A DNA stretch of 64,000 nucleotides. It comes from an uncultured Paludibaculum sp. (GTDB lineage: Bacteria; Acidobacteriota; Terriglobia; Bryobacterales; Bryobacteraceae). The stretch covers positions 2,480,001 to 2,544,000 of the forward strand of contig NZ_OY762267.1 of the NCBI RefSeq assembly GCF_963665245.1, written 5' to 3'. Below the pieces are notes generated by a model that worked only from the letters and a program-made list of their open reading frames with translations, searched no databases and was not told the DNA's origin. A program made the position numbers and the translations under genes. Positions 26,067 through 33,274 of the stretch are shown piece by piece; positions within the stretch are counted from its first letter, which is position 1; each line of letters opens with the position of its first letter.

Positions 26067-27652
26067 AACCCATCTTCCCCGCCCTCCTCCTCGCGGCCAC
26101 GGCGCTTGCCCAAAACTCCCCTTACCCCGTCGATGTCCCCGCCGACCGCATCGTCAAGGCGCTCGACGAGCCACAGAACTGGCTCACCTACTTCGGCGAC
26201 TACAAGGGCGTCCGCCATCGCGCCCTGAACCAGGTCAACACGGCCAATGTGAAGAACCTGCGCGTCGACTGGATCTTCCAGATCCCCACCACCGGCCGCT
26301 TCGAGACCGTGCCCCTGGTCGTCGACGGGGTCATGTTCTTCACGGCCCAGAATGGCCATGCATTCTCCGTCGACGCGCGCAGCGGCCGCCAGCTTTGGCA
26401 CTACCAATACAAGCCCAAGGAAGGCTCGGCCGACGGTCTGAATCGCGGTCTGGCAATCCTCAACGACAAGCTCTACATGGGCACCGTCGACGGCCATCTG
26501 GTCTGCCTCGACAGCAAGAACGGTCAGCTCCTCTGGACCGCAGAAGTCGCATCCGCCAAAGCAGGCTACAGCATCACGCTCGCGCCCCTGGCCGTGAAAG
26601 ACAAGATCATCGTCGGAGTGGGCGGCGGCGAGTTCGGCATCCGCGGCTTCATCGACGCCTACGACGCCAAGTCCGGCCAGCGCGCCTGGCGTCTCTACAC
26701 GATCCCCGAAAAAGGCGAACCCGGCGGCGACACCTGGCAAGCCGATTCCTGGAAGCGCGGCGGCGCCCCCACCTGGATGACCGGCACCTACGACCCCGAA
26801 CTCGACACCGTCTACTGGGGTGTCGGCAACCCCGGCCCCGACCTCTACGGCAAGGATCGTCTCGGCGACAACTTATACTCGTGCTCCGTTGTAGCCATCG
26901 ATCCCAATACGGGCAAAATGAAGTGGCACTACCAGTTCTCCCCGCACGACACCCACGACTGGGACGCCAACGAAACCCCGATGCTGCTAGACCTCCCCTG
27001 GAAGGGCCAGATGCGCAAGCTCCTGGTGCAGGCCAATCGCAACGCGTTTTTCTATGTGCTCGACCGCACCACCGGCGAATTCCTGATGGCAAAATCCTAC
27101 GCCCGCCAGACCTGGCTGAAGGAGTTCGACGCCAAGGGCCGCCCCATCCCGCTCCCCAACACCGAGCCCAGCGAGCAAGGCACCCGTCTCTGCCCCGGCC
27201 TGGCCGGAGGAGCCAACTGGATGGCGCCCTCCTACAACCCCGACCTGCAGCTCTTCTACGTGCCCTACCGCGAGCAATGCGACATCTACTTCAGCACGCC
27301 ACCGAAGTTCGTGGAAGGCAAAGCCTACTGGGGCACGGCGACGAGAGGAGTGAGCGACGAGAAAGAATGGGGCGTAGTCAAGGCGCTGGATCCCCTAACC
27401 GGCGAAAGCAAGTGGGAGTTCAAGTTCTACCACGCCGGCTGGGGCGGCACGATGTCGACCACGGGAGGCCTGGTATTCGTGGGAGACGCCGACGGCTACC
27501 TGGTAGCCCTGGACGCAAAATCCGGCCAGTTGCTGTGGAAACTCCAGACGGGCGCGGAAATCGCCACTGCCCCGATCACGTACATGGTGAACAACAAGCA
27601 GTATGTGACGATAGCCGCCGGAGCCGCGCTGATCACGCTGAGCCTGCCGTAG
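26063..27652 (+). CDS. PQQ-dependent dehydrogenase (quinoprotein)
   Basis: 529 residues with signal peptide (ALLLAATALAQ) and an eight-bladed propeller of 'W-motifs' (RSGRQLWHYQYK, KNGQLLWTAEVA, KSGQRAWRLYT, NTGKMKWHYQFS, KSGQLLWKLQTG). The segment PHDTHDWDANETP holds the catalytic Asp region of PQQ alcohol dehydrogenases, and GGEFGIRGFIDAYDAKSGQ is a conserved family block. The Cys-Cys pair typical of methanol dehydrogenases is not seen. It oxidises an alcohol, aldehyde or sugar in the periplasm and passes electrons to the adjacent cytochrome c (ATGA overlap). PQQ biosynthesis genes are not in the window. The physiological substrate is unknown. Confidence 0.9.
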   Translation: MKPIFPALLLAATALAQNSPYPVDVPADRIVKALDEPQNWLTYFGDYKGVRHRALNQVNTANVKNLRVDWIFQIPTTGRFETVPLVVDGVMFFTAQNGHAFSVDARSGRQLWHYQYKPKEGSADGLNRGLAILNDKLYMGTVDGHLVCLDSKNGQLLWTAEVASAKAGYSITLAPLAVKDKIIVGVGGGEFGIRGFIDAYDAKSGQRAWRLYTIPEKGEPGGDTWQADSWKRGGAPTWMTGTYDPELDTVYWGVGNPGPDLYGKDRLGDNLYSCSVVAIDPNTGKMKWHYQFSPHDTHDWDANETPMLLDLPWKGQMRKLLVQANRNAFFYVLDRTTGEFLMAKSYARQTWLKEFDAKGRPIPLPNTEPSEQGTRLCPGLAGGANWMAPSYNPDLQLFYVPYREQCDIYFSTPPKFVEGKAYWGTATRGVSDEKEWGVVKALDPLTGESKWEFKFYHAGWGGTMSTTGGLVFVGDADGYLVALDAKSGQLLWKLQTGAEIATAPITYMVNNKQYVTIAAGAALITLSLP

Positions 27653-27734
27653 ACGCCTGAGGCCAGCAAGGAAGAGCCGACGGAGACTCCTCAACGCCCG
27701 TCCGCCAATCGCCATGAGCCCACCAGTTGCTCGC

Positions 27735-28045
27735 TACGAACCCTGACCGTCAGGGAGGAGTCTCCAACCCCGCGCTGCGAACCGCGACTGGGAAGGAGTC
27801 AGCCATGGCCCTGCGGGCCGCTAAAGCGGATGAAGCCGCGTTACGAACCCCAACCGTAAGGGAGGGGTCTCCGCTCGCTGCGAACCGCGCACGTCAGTAA
27901 GCGGGTACCAGTTCCGAACGCGTCTTCAACGGAGCGGGCCACGGTTGTTGGCGCGTCTTCAATGGTGGTCTCATGCGAAGGGTCTTACGTTCAATGGAGT
28001 CCCGCATGGCCCTGCGGGTCGCCAAAGCGGAGGAAGCCGCGCCCC
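27735..28045 (+). repeat. Dispersed repeat cluster (family copy 1)
   Basis: A patchwork of short repeated modules. TACGAACCC...GGGAGGRGTCTCC occurs at 27735-27765 and again at 27842-27872; the first copy contains a CCCTGAC-c-GTCAGGG hairpin. A module around ATGGCCCTGCGGGYC occurs at 27795-27840 and 27996-28041. The stretch from 27878 (CTGCGAACCGCGCACGTCAG and onward) reappears inverted at the right edge of the window. It looks like a high-copy intergenic REP-type family; open frames across it are probably fortuitous. Confidence 0.8.
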
Positions 28046-28188
28046 CGTCCCAGTCCCCGAACATGAGTGAGGGGCTACACGCACCTTCAATGAAGCCATC
28101 CGACGTACGCACTCCGCGATGTACTAACTCGTTCGCAGCCATCGGTACGGCATGCTACGTTCGTACAGGCCAGCGATTTGGCACACCA

Positions 28189-28620
28189 ATGAGTGCGACG
28201 GTGAGCAACAAAGCAGCAACTATCGATTCCGCGAAGACGCCCTTCCGACAGGATCACGAACCTCCGTGGGCCGTAGCCAAGGCCGGTTGGCGATACCACC
28301 ATATTGGCATTCCGACCCAATCGGTGCGGCCTGACGAAGTATATCTACCCAAATTGAGGCTGTATGTATCCGGCTTTGAATCCAGTCCCTTCGGCATTCA
28401 GTGGATGCGCTTCGAGGTCGATGCTCCATTTCCAGAGATCATCAAATCCGTACCTCATGTTGCGTTCGAGGTGGACGACCTTCAGGCAGCACTCGAAGGC
28501 GAGCAGATCCTGATAAGGCCAAACTGTCCCTCAGAAGGAGTGACCGTCGCGATGATCGTCTCCGATGGTGCCCCTGTGGAGCTTTTGGAATTCAAACACA
28601 ATCGGAATTGCGCAACGTAG
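28189..28620 (+). CDS. VOC/glyoxalase-like protein
   Basis: 143 residues. The core WRYHHIGIPTQSV ... VPHVAFEVDDLQAALEG ... VAMIVSDGAPVELLEF has the paired beta-alpha-beta-beta-beta pattern of the vicinal oxygen chelate fold, with HHIGI and H-V-A-F-E-V as possible metal-ligand strands and ELLEF as the final one. These proteins are glyoxalases, dioxygenases or resistance proteins; this one cannot be assigned further. The open frame reaches 216 bases further upstream through the dispersed repeat, but the ATG used here starts beyond the repeat and gives a normal single-domain length. Confidence 0.72.
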   Translation: MSATVSNKAATIDSAKTPFRQDHEPPWAVAKAGWRYHHIGIPTQSVRPDEVYLPKLRLYVSGFESSPFGIQWMRFEVDAPFPEIIKSVPHVAFEVDDLQAALEGEQILIRPNCPSEGVTVAMIVSDGAPVELLEFKHNRNCAT

Positions 28621-28753
28621 CAGCAAAGAGGTTCGGGGCATTGTCGCCGGTCACGGCTACGGCAAGACCATTGAGAGGATCCCCGCTCGGCGAACAGCCC
28701 ACGTTTCCGGGAGTCTCTTCGCATGCCGGTACGCCACAGCAGCGGCGAATCCG

Positions 28754-29473
28754 TCACTTCGGAAACACATGCGCCGCCGACCACCAGCGGTGCGCCTCCA
28801 GCGTCAGCAAGCCGCCAATCACCGCCGGATCCTCCGCCGCCAGTTTCGCCGCCTCGGCATCCGCGATCCGATCGAAGATCACCAGCCCCACCGCGGAAGC
28901 ATCCCCATCCACGGCGCCAGCAGCCAGCACCTTCCCGGAGGCCCGCAGCCCAGCCCAATAGGCCGAGTGCTTCGCCATCGCCGCCTTGTCCAGCTCTTTC
29001 CCGGCCCGTCGCAGAATCACAAACGGATGGACGCCCATGTCCTCCGGAGTCGCCGGATTCTCCTTGTGCAGCCGCTTGTACTCCTCGCCCAGACCCGCCG
29101 GACCATGCCACGAAAACGCCTCCACAGTATTGCGATGCTCCACCACGGTCGGATCCGCCTCCGCGATCTTCCTGGCCTCCTCCCTCGTCGAAGTATTGAA
29201 GAAGAACACGCCGCTGATCACGGAAGGCTTATCGTCGAACGGACCTGCCGACACGAGCACACCCCGGTCGGCCATGGCATGAATATTAGCCATGTGGGCG
29301 GCCTGGATCCGCTCACCCTCTTCTTTGCTCAATGTCGTCCGGGCGGGATTCCTCTTCAGGAAGACAACCTGATACACCCGGCCAGGGTGGGCAGAGGAAA
29401 AACTCGGCTGGCCGGAAGCGGACAGGCCGAGCCCCAGCGACAGCACGGCGAGAGCGATGCGGCGGTAAAGCAT
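28754..29473 (-). CDS. Secreted double YCII-domain protein
   Basis: 239 residues: signal peptide (MLYRRIALAVLSLGLGLSASG) then two YCII-related ferredoxin-like domains (VYQVVFLKRNPARTTLSKEE ... ANIHAMADRGVLVSAGPFDD ... ARKIAEADPTVV; and HPFVILRRAGKELDKAAMAKHSAYWAGLRASGKVLAAGAVDG ... AKLAAEDPAVIGGLLTLEAHRW). YCII domains carry a conserved His/Asp pair and are thought to be small enzymes or binding modules. Export of a double-domain form is less common. In-frame ATG and GTG codons three and five codons upstream are alternative starts. It is convergent with the VOC gene. Confidence 0.78.
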   Translation of the reverse strand: MLYRRIALAVLSLGLGLSASGQPSFSSAHPGRVYQVVFLKRNPARTTLSKEEGERIQAAHMANIHAMADRGVLVSAGPFDDKPSVISGVFFFNTSTREEARKIAEADPTVVEHRNTVEAFSWHGPAGLGEEYKRLHKENPATPEDMGVHPFVILRRAGKELDKAAMAKHSAYWAGLRASGKVLAAGAVDGDASAVGLVIFDRIADAEAAKLAAEDPAVIGGLLTLEAHRWWSAAHVFPK

Positions 29474-29601
29474 AGAGCCCATTATCACCGGACCCCGCCG
29501 GATCAGAAATCAACTTTTTGGTGCAGCGGCCTCCGCGCCCTCGTAGCCTGCCGTCTCGCTCCGTGCATCCATCGTAGTACCATTGGATCTACGGAGCGTT
29601 C

Positions 29602-29832
29602 ATGGTCAAAAAGCTCACCAAACACGGCAACAGTCTGGCTCTGGTGATCGACAGGCCTGTCCTCGATCTCCTGAAGATCGACGCCGAGACGCCGCTCGAC
29701 ATCAGCACGGATGGAACGCGGCTGATTATCGCGCCCGCTGAACCGGCCAAGGCCCGTAAGCAGAAATTCGAAGCGGCGCAGGAGTGGGCCCACCGCCGCT
29801 ACGGCAAAACGTTCGAGAAACTCGCCAAGTAG
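29602..29832 (+). CDS. AbrB/MazE-type antitoxin
   Basis: 76 residues. The N-terminal ~45 residues (VKKLTKHGNSLALVIDRPVLDLLKIDAETPLDISTDGTRLIIAPA) are a swapped-hairpin AbrB/MazE DNA-binding domain; the helical C-terminus (KFEAAQEWAHRRYGKTFEKLAK) would wrap the toxin. Proteins of this shape usually pair with a Doc-type (death-on-curing) toxin encoded just downstream. Such a gene does follow after 18 bases but is truncated (see next entry), so the antitoxin is probably an orphan. GGAG lies just before the ATG. Confidence 0.82.
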   Translation: MVKKLTKHGNSLALVIDRPVLDLLKIDAETPLDISTDGTRLIIAPAEPAKARKQKFEAAQEWAHRRYGKTFEKLAK

Positions 29833-29850
29833 ACGAGAGGCTGAAGTTCC

Positions 29851-29964
29851 GTGGATCCTCTCTTCCTTTCGCTCGACGAGAAACTGGAGGTCCATCGCCG
29901 GCAGTTCGGAAACAGACCGCTGAGCGAGCTCCCCGCCCCGCCCCCCTCAATTTGTTACGAATAA
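29851..29964 (+). pseudogene. Truncated Doc-like toxin remnant
   Basis: GTG-started frame of 37 codons: VDPLFLSLDEKLEVHRRQFG then unrelated Pro-rich sequence and stop. The first 18 residues match the standard start of chromosomal Doc toxins ('(M/V)DPLFLSLDEVLEIHRDQI'), which transfer phosphate to EF-Tu. The catalytic H-x-F-x-D-G-N-K-R-T motif, expected about 50 residues later, is missing. The 18-base gap after the AbrB-type gene is the usual toxin-antitoxin spacing. The stop codon falls inside the BlaI operator, so the 3' part of the gene has apparently been replaced by the bla-type module's promoter. Residue matches are from memory of the family, not a search. Confidence 0.6.
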
Positions 29965-29998
29965 CTTCGTTGACACACGAAAGTATTCGTAATACCCT
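29955..29998 (+). promoter_or_regulatory. BlaI operator overlapping a sigma-70-type promoter
   Basis: TTACGAATAACTTCGT (29955-29970) and ACGAAAGTATTCGTAA (29977-29992) form an inverted repeat (14 of 16 positions) with TTACGAATA/TATTCGTAA half-sites. The -35 box TTGACA (29970-29975) lies in its centre, with a 17-base spacer to a TACCCT -10-like box (29993-29998). The blaI ATG is six bases later, so the transcript would be leaderless or nearly so. Bound repressor would cover the whole promoter. Confidence 0.75.
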
Positions 29999-30004
29999 CA
30001 ACTC

Positions 30005-30394
30005 ATGCCACGACCCAGCAGCTCCCGCCCCACGGACTCCGAACTCGAAATACTCGGCGTCCTCTGGGACAAAGGTGCCGCCACTGTTCGCGAAGTCCAC
30101 GAAGAGCTCTCTCTCCGGAAACCAACGGGCTACACCACCGTATTGAAGTTCATGCAGATCATGACGGACAAAGGACTGCTCACCCGCCGCGAACAGCACC
30201 GTGTCCACGTCTACGAATCGGCCGTCCCCCGCGAAGCCACCCAGAGCGAACTCGTCCGCGACCTCGCCCAGCGCGCCTTTGGCGGCTCGGCCCTGGAACT
30301 CGCCATGCGCGCCCTCGAAAGCAACCGCGCAACCCCTGGCGAGCTGGATCAGATCCGCCGTCTGCTCGATCAAGCTGAGAAAGGAAGGCGCTGA
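30005..30394 (+). CDS. BlaI/MecI/CopY-family repressor
   Basis: 129 residues. A winged-helix domain (PTDSELEILGVLWDKGAATV REVHEEL, KPTGYTTVLKFMQIMTDKGL) with the family's dimerisation tail (LVRDLAQRAFGGSALELAMRAL). Repressors of this family are released by proteolysis triggered by a membrane M56 peptidase, here encoded 1 base after the stop. The upstream operator (29955-29992) implies autoregulation of the blaI-M56-repeat-protein operon. No beta-lactamase gene follows, so the signal is unlikely to be a beta-lactam in the classical sense. Confidence 0.92.
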   Translation: MPRPSSSRPTDSELEILGVLWDKGAATVREVHEELSLRKPTGYTTVLKFMQIMTDKGLLTRREQHRVHVYESAVPREATQSELVRDLAQRAFGGSALELAMRALESNRATPGELDQIRRLLDQAEKGRR

Positions 30395-30395
30395 C

Positions 30396-32174
30396 ATGTT
30401 GAACACACTGGCCTGGACCCTCATCCACTTCCTCTGGCAAGGAACTCTGCTCGCGCTCCTCTTCGCCCTGGCGCAGCGCCTCCTCGCCACATCGTCCGCC
30501 CGGGCGCGCTATGCCGCCGCCGCGGCCGCCATGCTGGCCATGCCACTCTGCGGGCTCGCGACCTTCCTTTACCTGACGCCCTCCGCCGTAGCGCCATCTT
30601 CCATCCCCCCGGCGAGCTCCGTCGCGGCGGCCCTCGCGCCGACGCTGCACACGGCCCGCGCCTTCGCCGCCTCCAGCCGCGACTACCTCCCCTGGCTCGC
30701 CTACGCCTGGATGGCCGGAGTCCTCCTCCTCAGCCTCCGCATGTTGGGCCAGTGGACCATCCTCCAGCGCTACCGCCGCATCGCCATCCGGCCCGTCGAG
30801 CAACAGTGGCAGCGCAGCGTTCACATGCTGGCCGAACGTCTCCGCCTGCGCCGCCCCATCCGTCTCTATGAATCGGCCATCGCCGACGTGCCCGCCGTCG
30901 TCGGCTGGCTCCGTCCGGTGATCCTGATCCCGGTCAGCGCACTCACTCAGTTGACGCCAGGCCAGGTGGAAGCCCTGCTCGCCCACGAGCTCGCTCACAT
31001 CCTCCGCCACGACTACCTCATCAACCTGCTCCAGACCTCTGTCGAAACCCTGTTCTTCTACCACCCCGCCGTCTGGTGGGTGGGCCGTTGCATGCGTCAG
31101 GAACGCGAGCACTGCTGCGACGACATCGCCGTGCAGGTCTGCGGAGATCCGGTCGTCTACGCCCGAGCCTTGGCCGATCTCGAACAGCTCCGCTTTCAGA
31201 TGCCCGCACTAGCCATGGCGGCCAGCGGCGGCTCGCTTCTCAAGCGCATTGAGCGCCTCATCCTGCCTCAGCCCGCCCGCACGGCACCCGCCGCGTTGTG
31301 GCTCACCGCCTGCGGACTCTTCGCGGTGACACTGGTCGTCTGGGCCGCGCCCTCCCTGCGCGTCTCTGCGAGTGTCCTGCCCTTCGCGGCGCAGGCCGCC
31401 CAACCCGCGCCCAAACCCACCGCACAGCTGGCCCCCAAAACCAGCCCTTCGCCCAGGCCGTCTCAAGCGAACGGCGAGACCTTCCTCGACAACCTCGAAC
31501 GCGCGGGCGTCAAGGATCTCACCGTCGATCAGATGGTCGCCTTCAAGATCCACGGGGTCACAGGGGACTTCATCCAGTCCATCCGGGCCGAAGGCTTCAA
31601 ACCGGACTCCGACCAGCTCGTCGCCCTGCGCATTCACGGCGTCACACCTGAGTTCATTCACGAGATCAAGGGTCTTGGCTGGTCTCCGTCGCTGGATCAA
31701 TTGGTTGCCTTCAAGATCCATGGCGTCGATTCCGCCAGCATCGCGGCGATGAAACAGCTCGGCTACCAGCTCGATCCCGACAACGCCGTTGCCATGAAGA
31801 TTCACGGCCTCACGCCGGAAGTGGCCCGCGCCCTGAATGGTCTGGGCTACGGCAAGGCGTCCTTCGACGAGTTGATCTCCATGCGCATCCACGGCATCGA
31901 TCCGGAATTTGCCGCCTCCTGGAAGCAGGCCGGCGTCAAGGATCTAGACATTGAAAAGCTCATCGCGCTACGTATCCACAACGCCACAACCGCTGAGGTG
32001 AAGGCAATCGAAGCACTCGGCTATCGCGATCTGGATGCCGACAAGGTCATCGAGTTGCGAATCTTCGGCGTCACCCCGGATTTCATCCGCGAGGCGCAGA
32101 AGCGCGGCTTCAAGGATCTTGACCTCGACCGCATCATCAAGCTCAAGCAGTTCGGCCTGCTCGACAGGAAATAG
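30396..32174 (+). CDS. BlaR1-like M56 membrane peptidase with IHGV-repeat sensor tail
   Basis: 592 residues. N-terminal helices (LAWTLIHFLWQGTLLALLFA; MLAMPLCGLATFLYL; YLPWLAYAWMAGVLLLSL) anchor a cytoplasm-facing zinc metallopeptidase with HELAH at residues 197-201 and EREHCCDD as the distal metal-ligand segment. A further helix (ALWLTACGLFAVTLVVWAA) leads to a Pro/Ala linker and then about seven and a half 28-29-residue repeats of the form 'DQLVALRIHGVTPEFIHEIKGLGW', in place of the penicillin-binding sensor of true BlaR1. The repeats would lie outside the membrane and are the presumed sensor. The start is the ATG right after the blaI stop. The same repeat forms most of the next gene's product. 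Confidence 0.9.
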   Translation: MLNTLAWTLIHFLWQGTLLALLFALAQRLLATSSARARYAAAAAAMLAMPLCGLATFLYLTPSAVAPSSIPPASSVAAALAPTLHTARAFAASSRDYLPWLAYAWMAGVLLLSLRMLGQWTILQRYRRIAIRPVEQQWQRSVHMLAERLRLRRPIRLYESAIADVPAVVGWLRPVILIPVSALTQLTPGQVEALLAHELAHILRHDYLINLLQTSVETLFFYHPAVWWVGRCMRQEREHCCDDIAVQVCGDPVVYARALADLEQLRFQMPALAMAASGGSLLKRIERLILPQPARTAPAALWLTACGLFAVTLVVWAAPSLRVSASVLPFAAQAAQPAPKPTAQLAPKTSPSPRPSQANGETFLDNLERAGVKDLTVDQMVAFKIHGVTGDFIQSIRAEGFKPDSDQLVALRIHGVTPEFIHEIKGLGWSPSLDQLVAFKIHGVDSASIAAMKQLGYQLDPDNAVAMKIHGLTPEVARALNGLGYGKASFDELISMRIHGIDPEFAASWKQAGVKDLDIEKLIALRIHNATTAEVKAIEALGYRDLDADKVIELRIFGVTPDFIREAQKRGFKDLDLDRIIKLKQFGLLDRK

Positions 32175-32214
32175 CAGCCCTCTTCCAGAACCCGGTCACC
32201 GAAAGGACAAAGCA

Positions 32215-33261
32215 ATGACTCGCAGGAAAGCACTCGCGACTGGTGTGTTCACAGCCGCAATCGTCTGCGCCGGCATGTTTCAGAACGCGCCCGCAGCTAC
32301 AACCATTCAGGGCGGCTGGGCCATCAGTCCGTCGAATCAGCCGGGCGAGGTGGAGTTGATGCTCTTCCGCCGGACGGAACACAGCAACATGAACAGCTCC
32401 AACTCCTGGAAGCTCGATCAGCTCACCGGCCTCACAGCCGCCCAATTGAAAGCGGCCTCCAGCCCGGTCCGCTTTGCCATTGCCCGCGAAGCCGGCCGCA
32501 TCGAGTGCGCCGGCAATCTGCAGTCCGGCACGGGCGGCGGCTCGTTCACCTTCACGCAGAATCCTGCGTTCCTCCAAAACATGCGTTCTCTCGGCTTCGA
32601 CGGAATCTCCGACGACCTCGTCTTCGCTATGGCCCTGCACGATGTATCCACGGCTTATGTGAAGGAGCTGAAGGCCGAAGGAGTCCAGATTTCGAACAAG
32701 GACATGCTGCTCGCGCTCCGCATTCACAACGTGACCGGTCAGTATGTGCGTGAGATGAAGACCCTGGGCACCAGCAATCTCTCGGGCGACAACCTGGTGG
32801 CGATGCGCATTCACGGAGTCACCGCCGAGTTCGCGAAGAGTTTGAAGGACCTGGGCTACGACCCCAAACCCGACAGCCTCGTCGCCTTACGCATTCACGG
32901 TGTGACGCCGGAGTTTGCCCAGGACCTGAAGAAGCAGGGCTACAATTCTGTGTCGCTGGATCAGATGGTCGCCATGCGCATCCACGGCGTGAGTCCTGAG
33001 TTCATGAAGCAGGTCGCCGACCTGGGTTACGGCCGCCCGAACATCGACAAGTTGGTGGCGATGCGGATCCATGGTGTGAGCCCCGACTTCATGAAACAGG
33101 TCTCGGACCTGGGCTACGGCCACCCTAGCATCGACCAGCTAGTAGCGATGCGCATTCACGGGGTGAGTCCCGAGTTCATCCGCAAGGTCCAAGGCCGGGG
33201 CATTCGCAAAGCGTCCATCGATGACCTGGTGGCCATGCGCATCCACGGCATCATGGACTGA
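32215..33261 (+). CDS. Secreted IHGV-repeat protein
   Basis: 348 residues with a signal peptide (ALATGVFTAAIVCAGMF, probable cleavage near APAA). A ~95-residue N-terminal beta-type domain (TTIQGGWAISPSNQPGEVEL ... RIECAGNLQSGTGGGSFTF) is followed by seven 29-residue repeats plus a partial one, 'DQLVAMRIHGVSPEFIRKVQGRG', matching the repeats in the M56 peptidase encoded 40 bases upstream. AAAGGA precedes the ATG. The shared repeats suggest that the exported protein binds to or competes with the peptidase's sensor tail. This is inference; the repeat's ligand is unknown. Nothing enzymatic is visible. It is the last gene of the blaI operon. Confidence 0.82.
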   Translation: MTRRKALATGVFTAAIVCAGMFQNAPAATTIQGGWAISPSNQPGEVELMLFRRTEHSNMNSSNSWKLDQLTGLTAAQLKAASSPVRFAIAREAGRIECAGNLQSGTGGGSFTFTQNPAFLQNMRSLGFDGISDDLVFAMALHDVSTAYVKELKAEGVQISNKDMLLALRIHNVTGQYVREMKTLGTSNLSGDNLVAMRIHGVTAEFAKSLKDLGYDPKPDSLVALRIHGVTPEFAQDLKKQGYNSVSLDQMVAMRIHGVSPEFMKQVADLGYGRPNIDKLVAMRIHGVSPDFMKQVSDLGYGHPSIDQLVAMRIHGVSPEFIRKVQGRGIRKASIDDLVAMRIHGIMD

Positions 33262-33274
33262 CCAGCCGCGAGGC

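Noticed and set aside
25366..27660. 764-codon plus-strand open frame over the cytochrome and PQQ genes
   Set aside because: Overlapping frame of two well-supported genes with Arg/Pro/Ser-rich nonsense composition.
27973..28188. Upstream extension of the VOC gene through the dispersed repeat
   Set aside because: The repeat occurs elsewhere out of any coding context; the VOC domain starts after the internal ATG.
30005..32174. Beta-lactam resistance operon
   Set aside because: BlaI and an M56 peptidase are present, but no penicillin-binding sensor domain and no beta-lactamase are seen.
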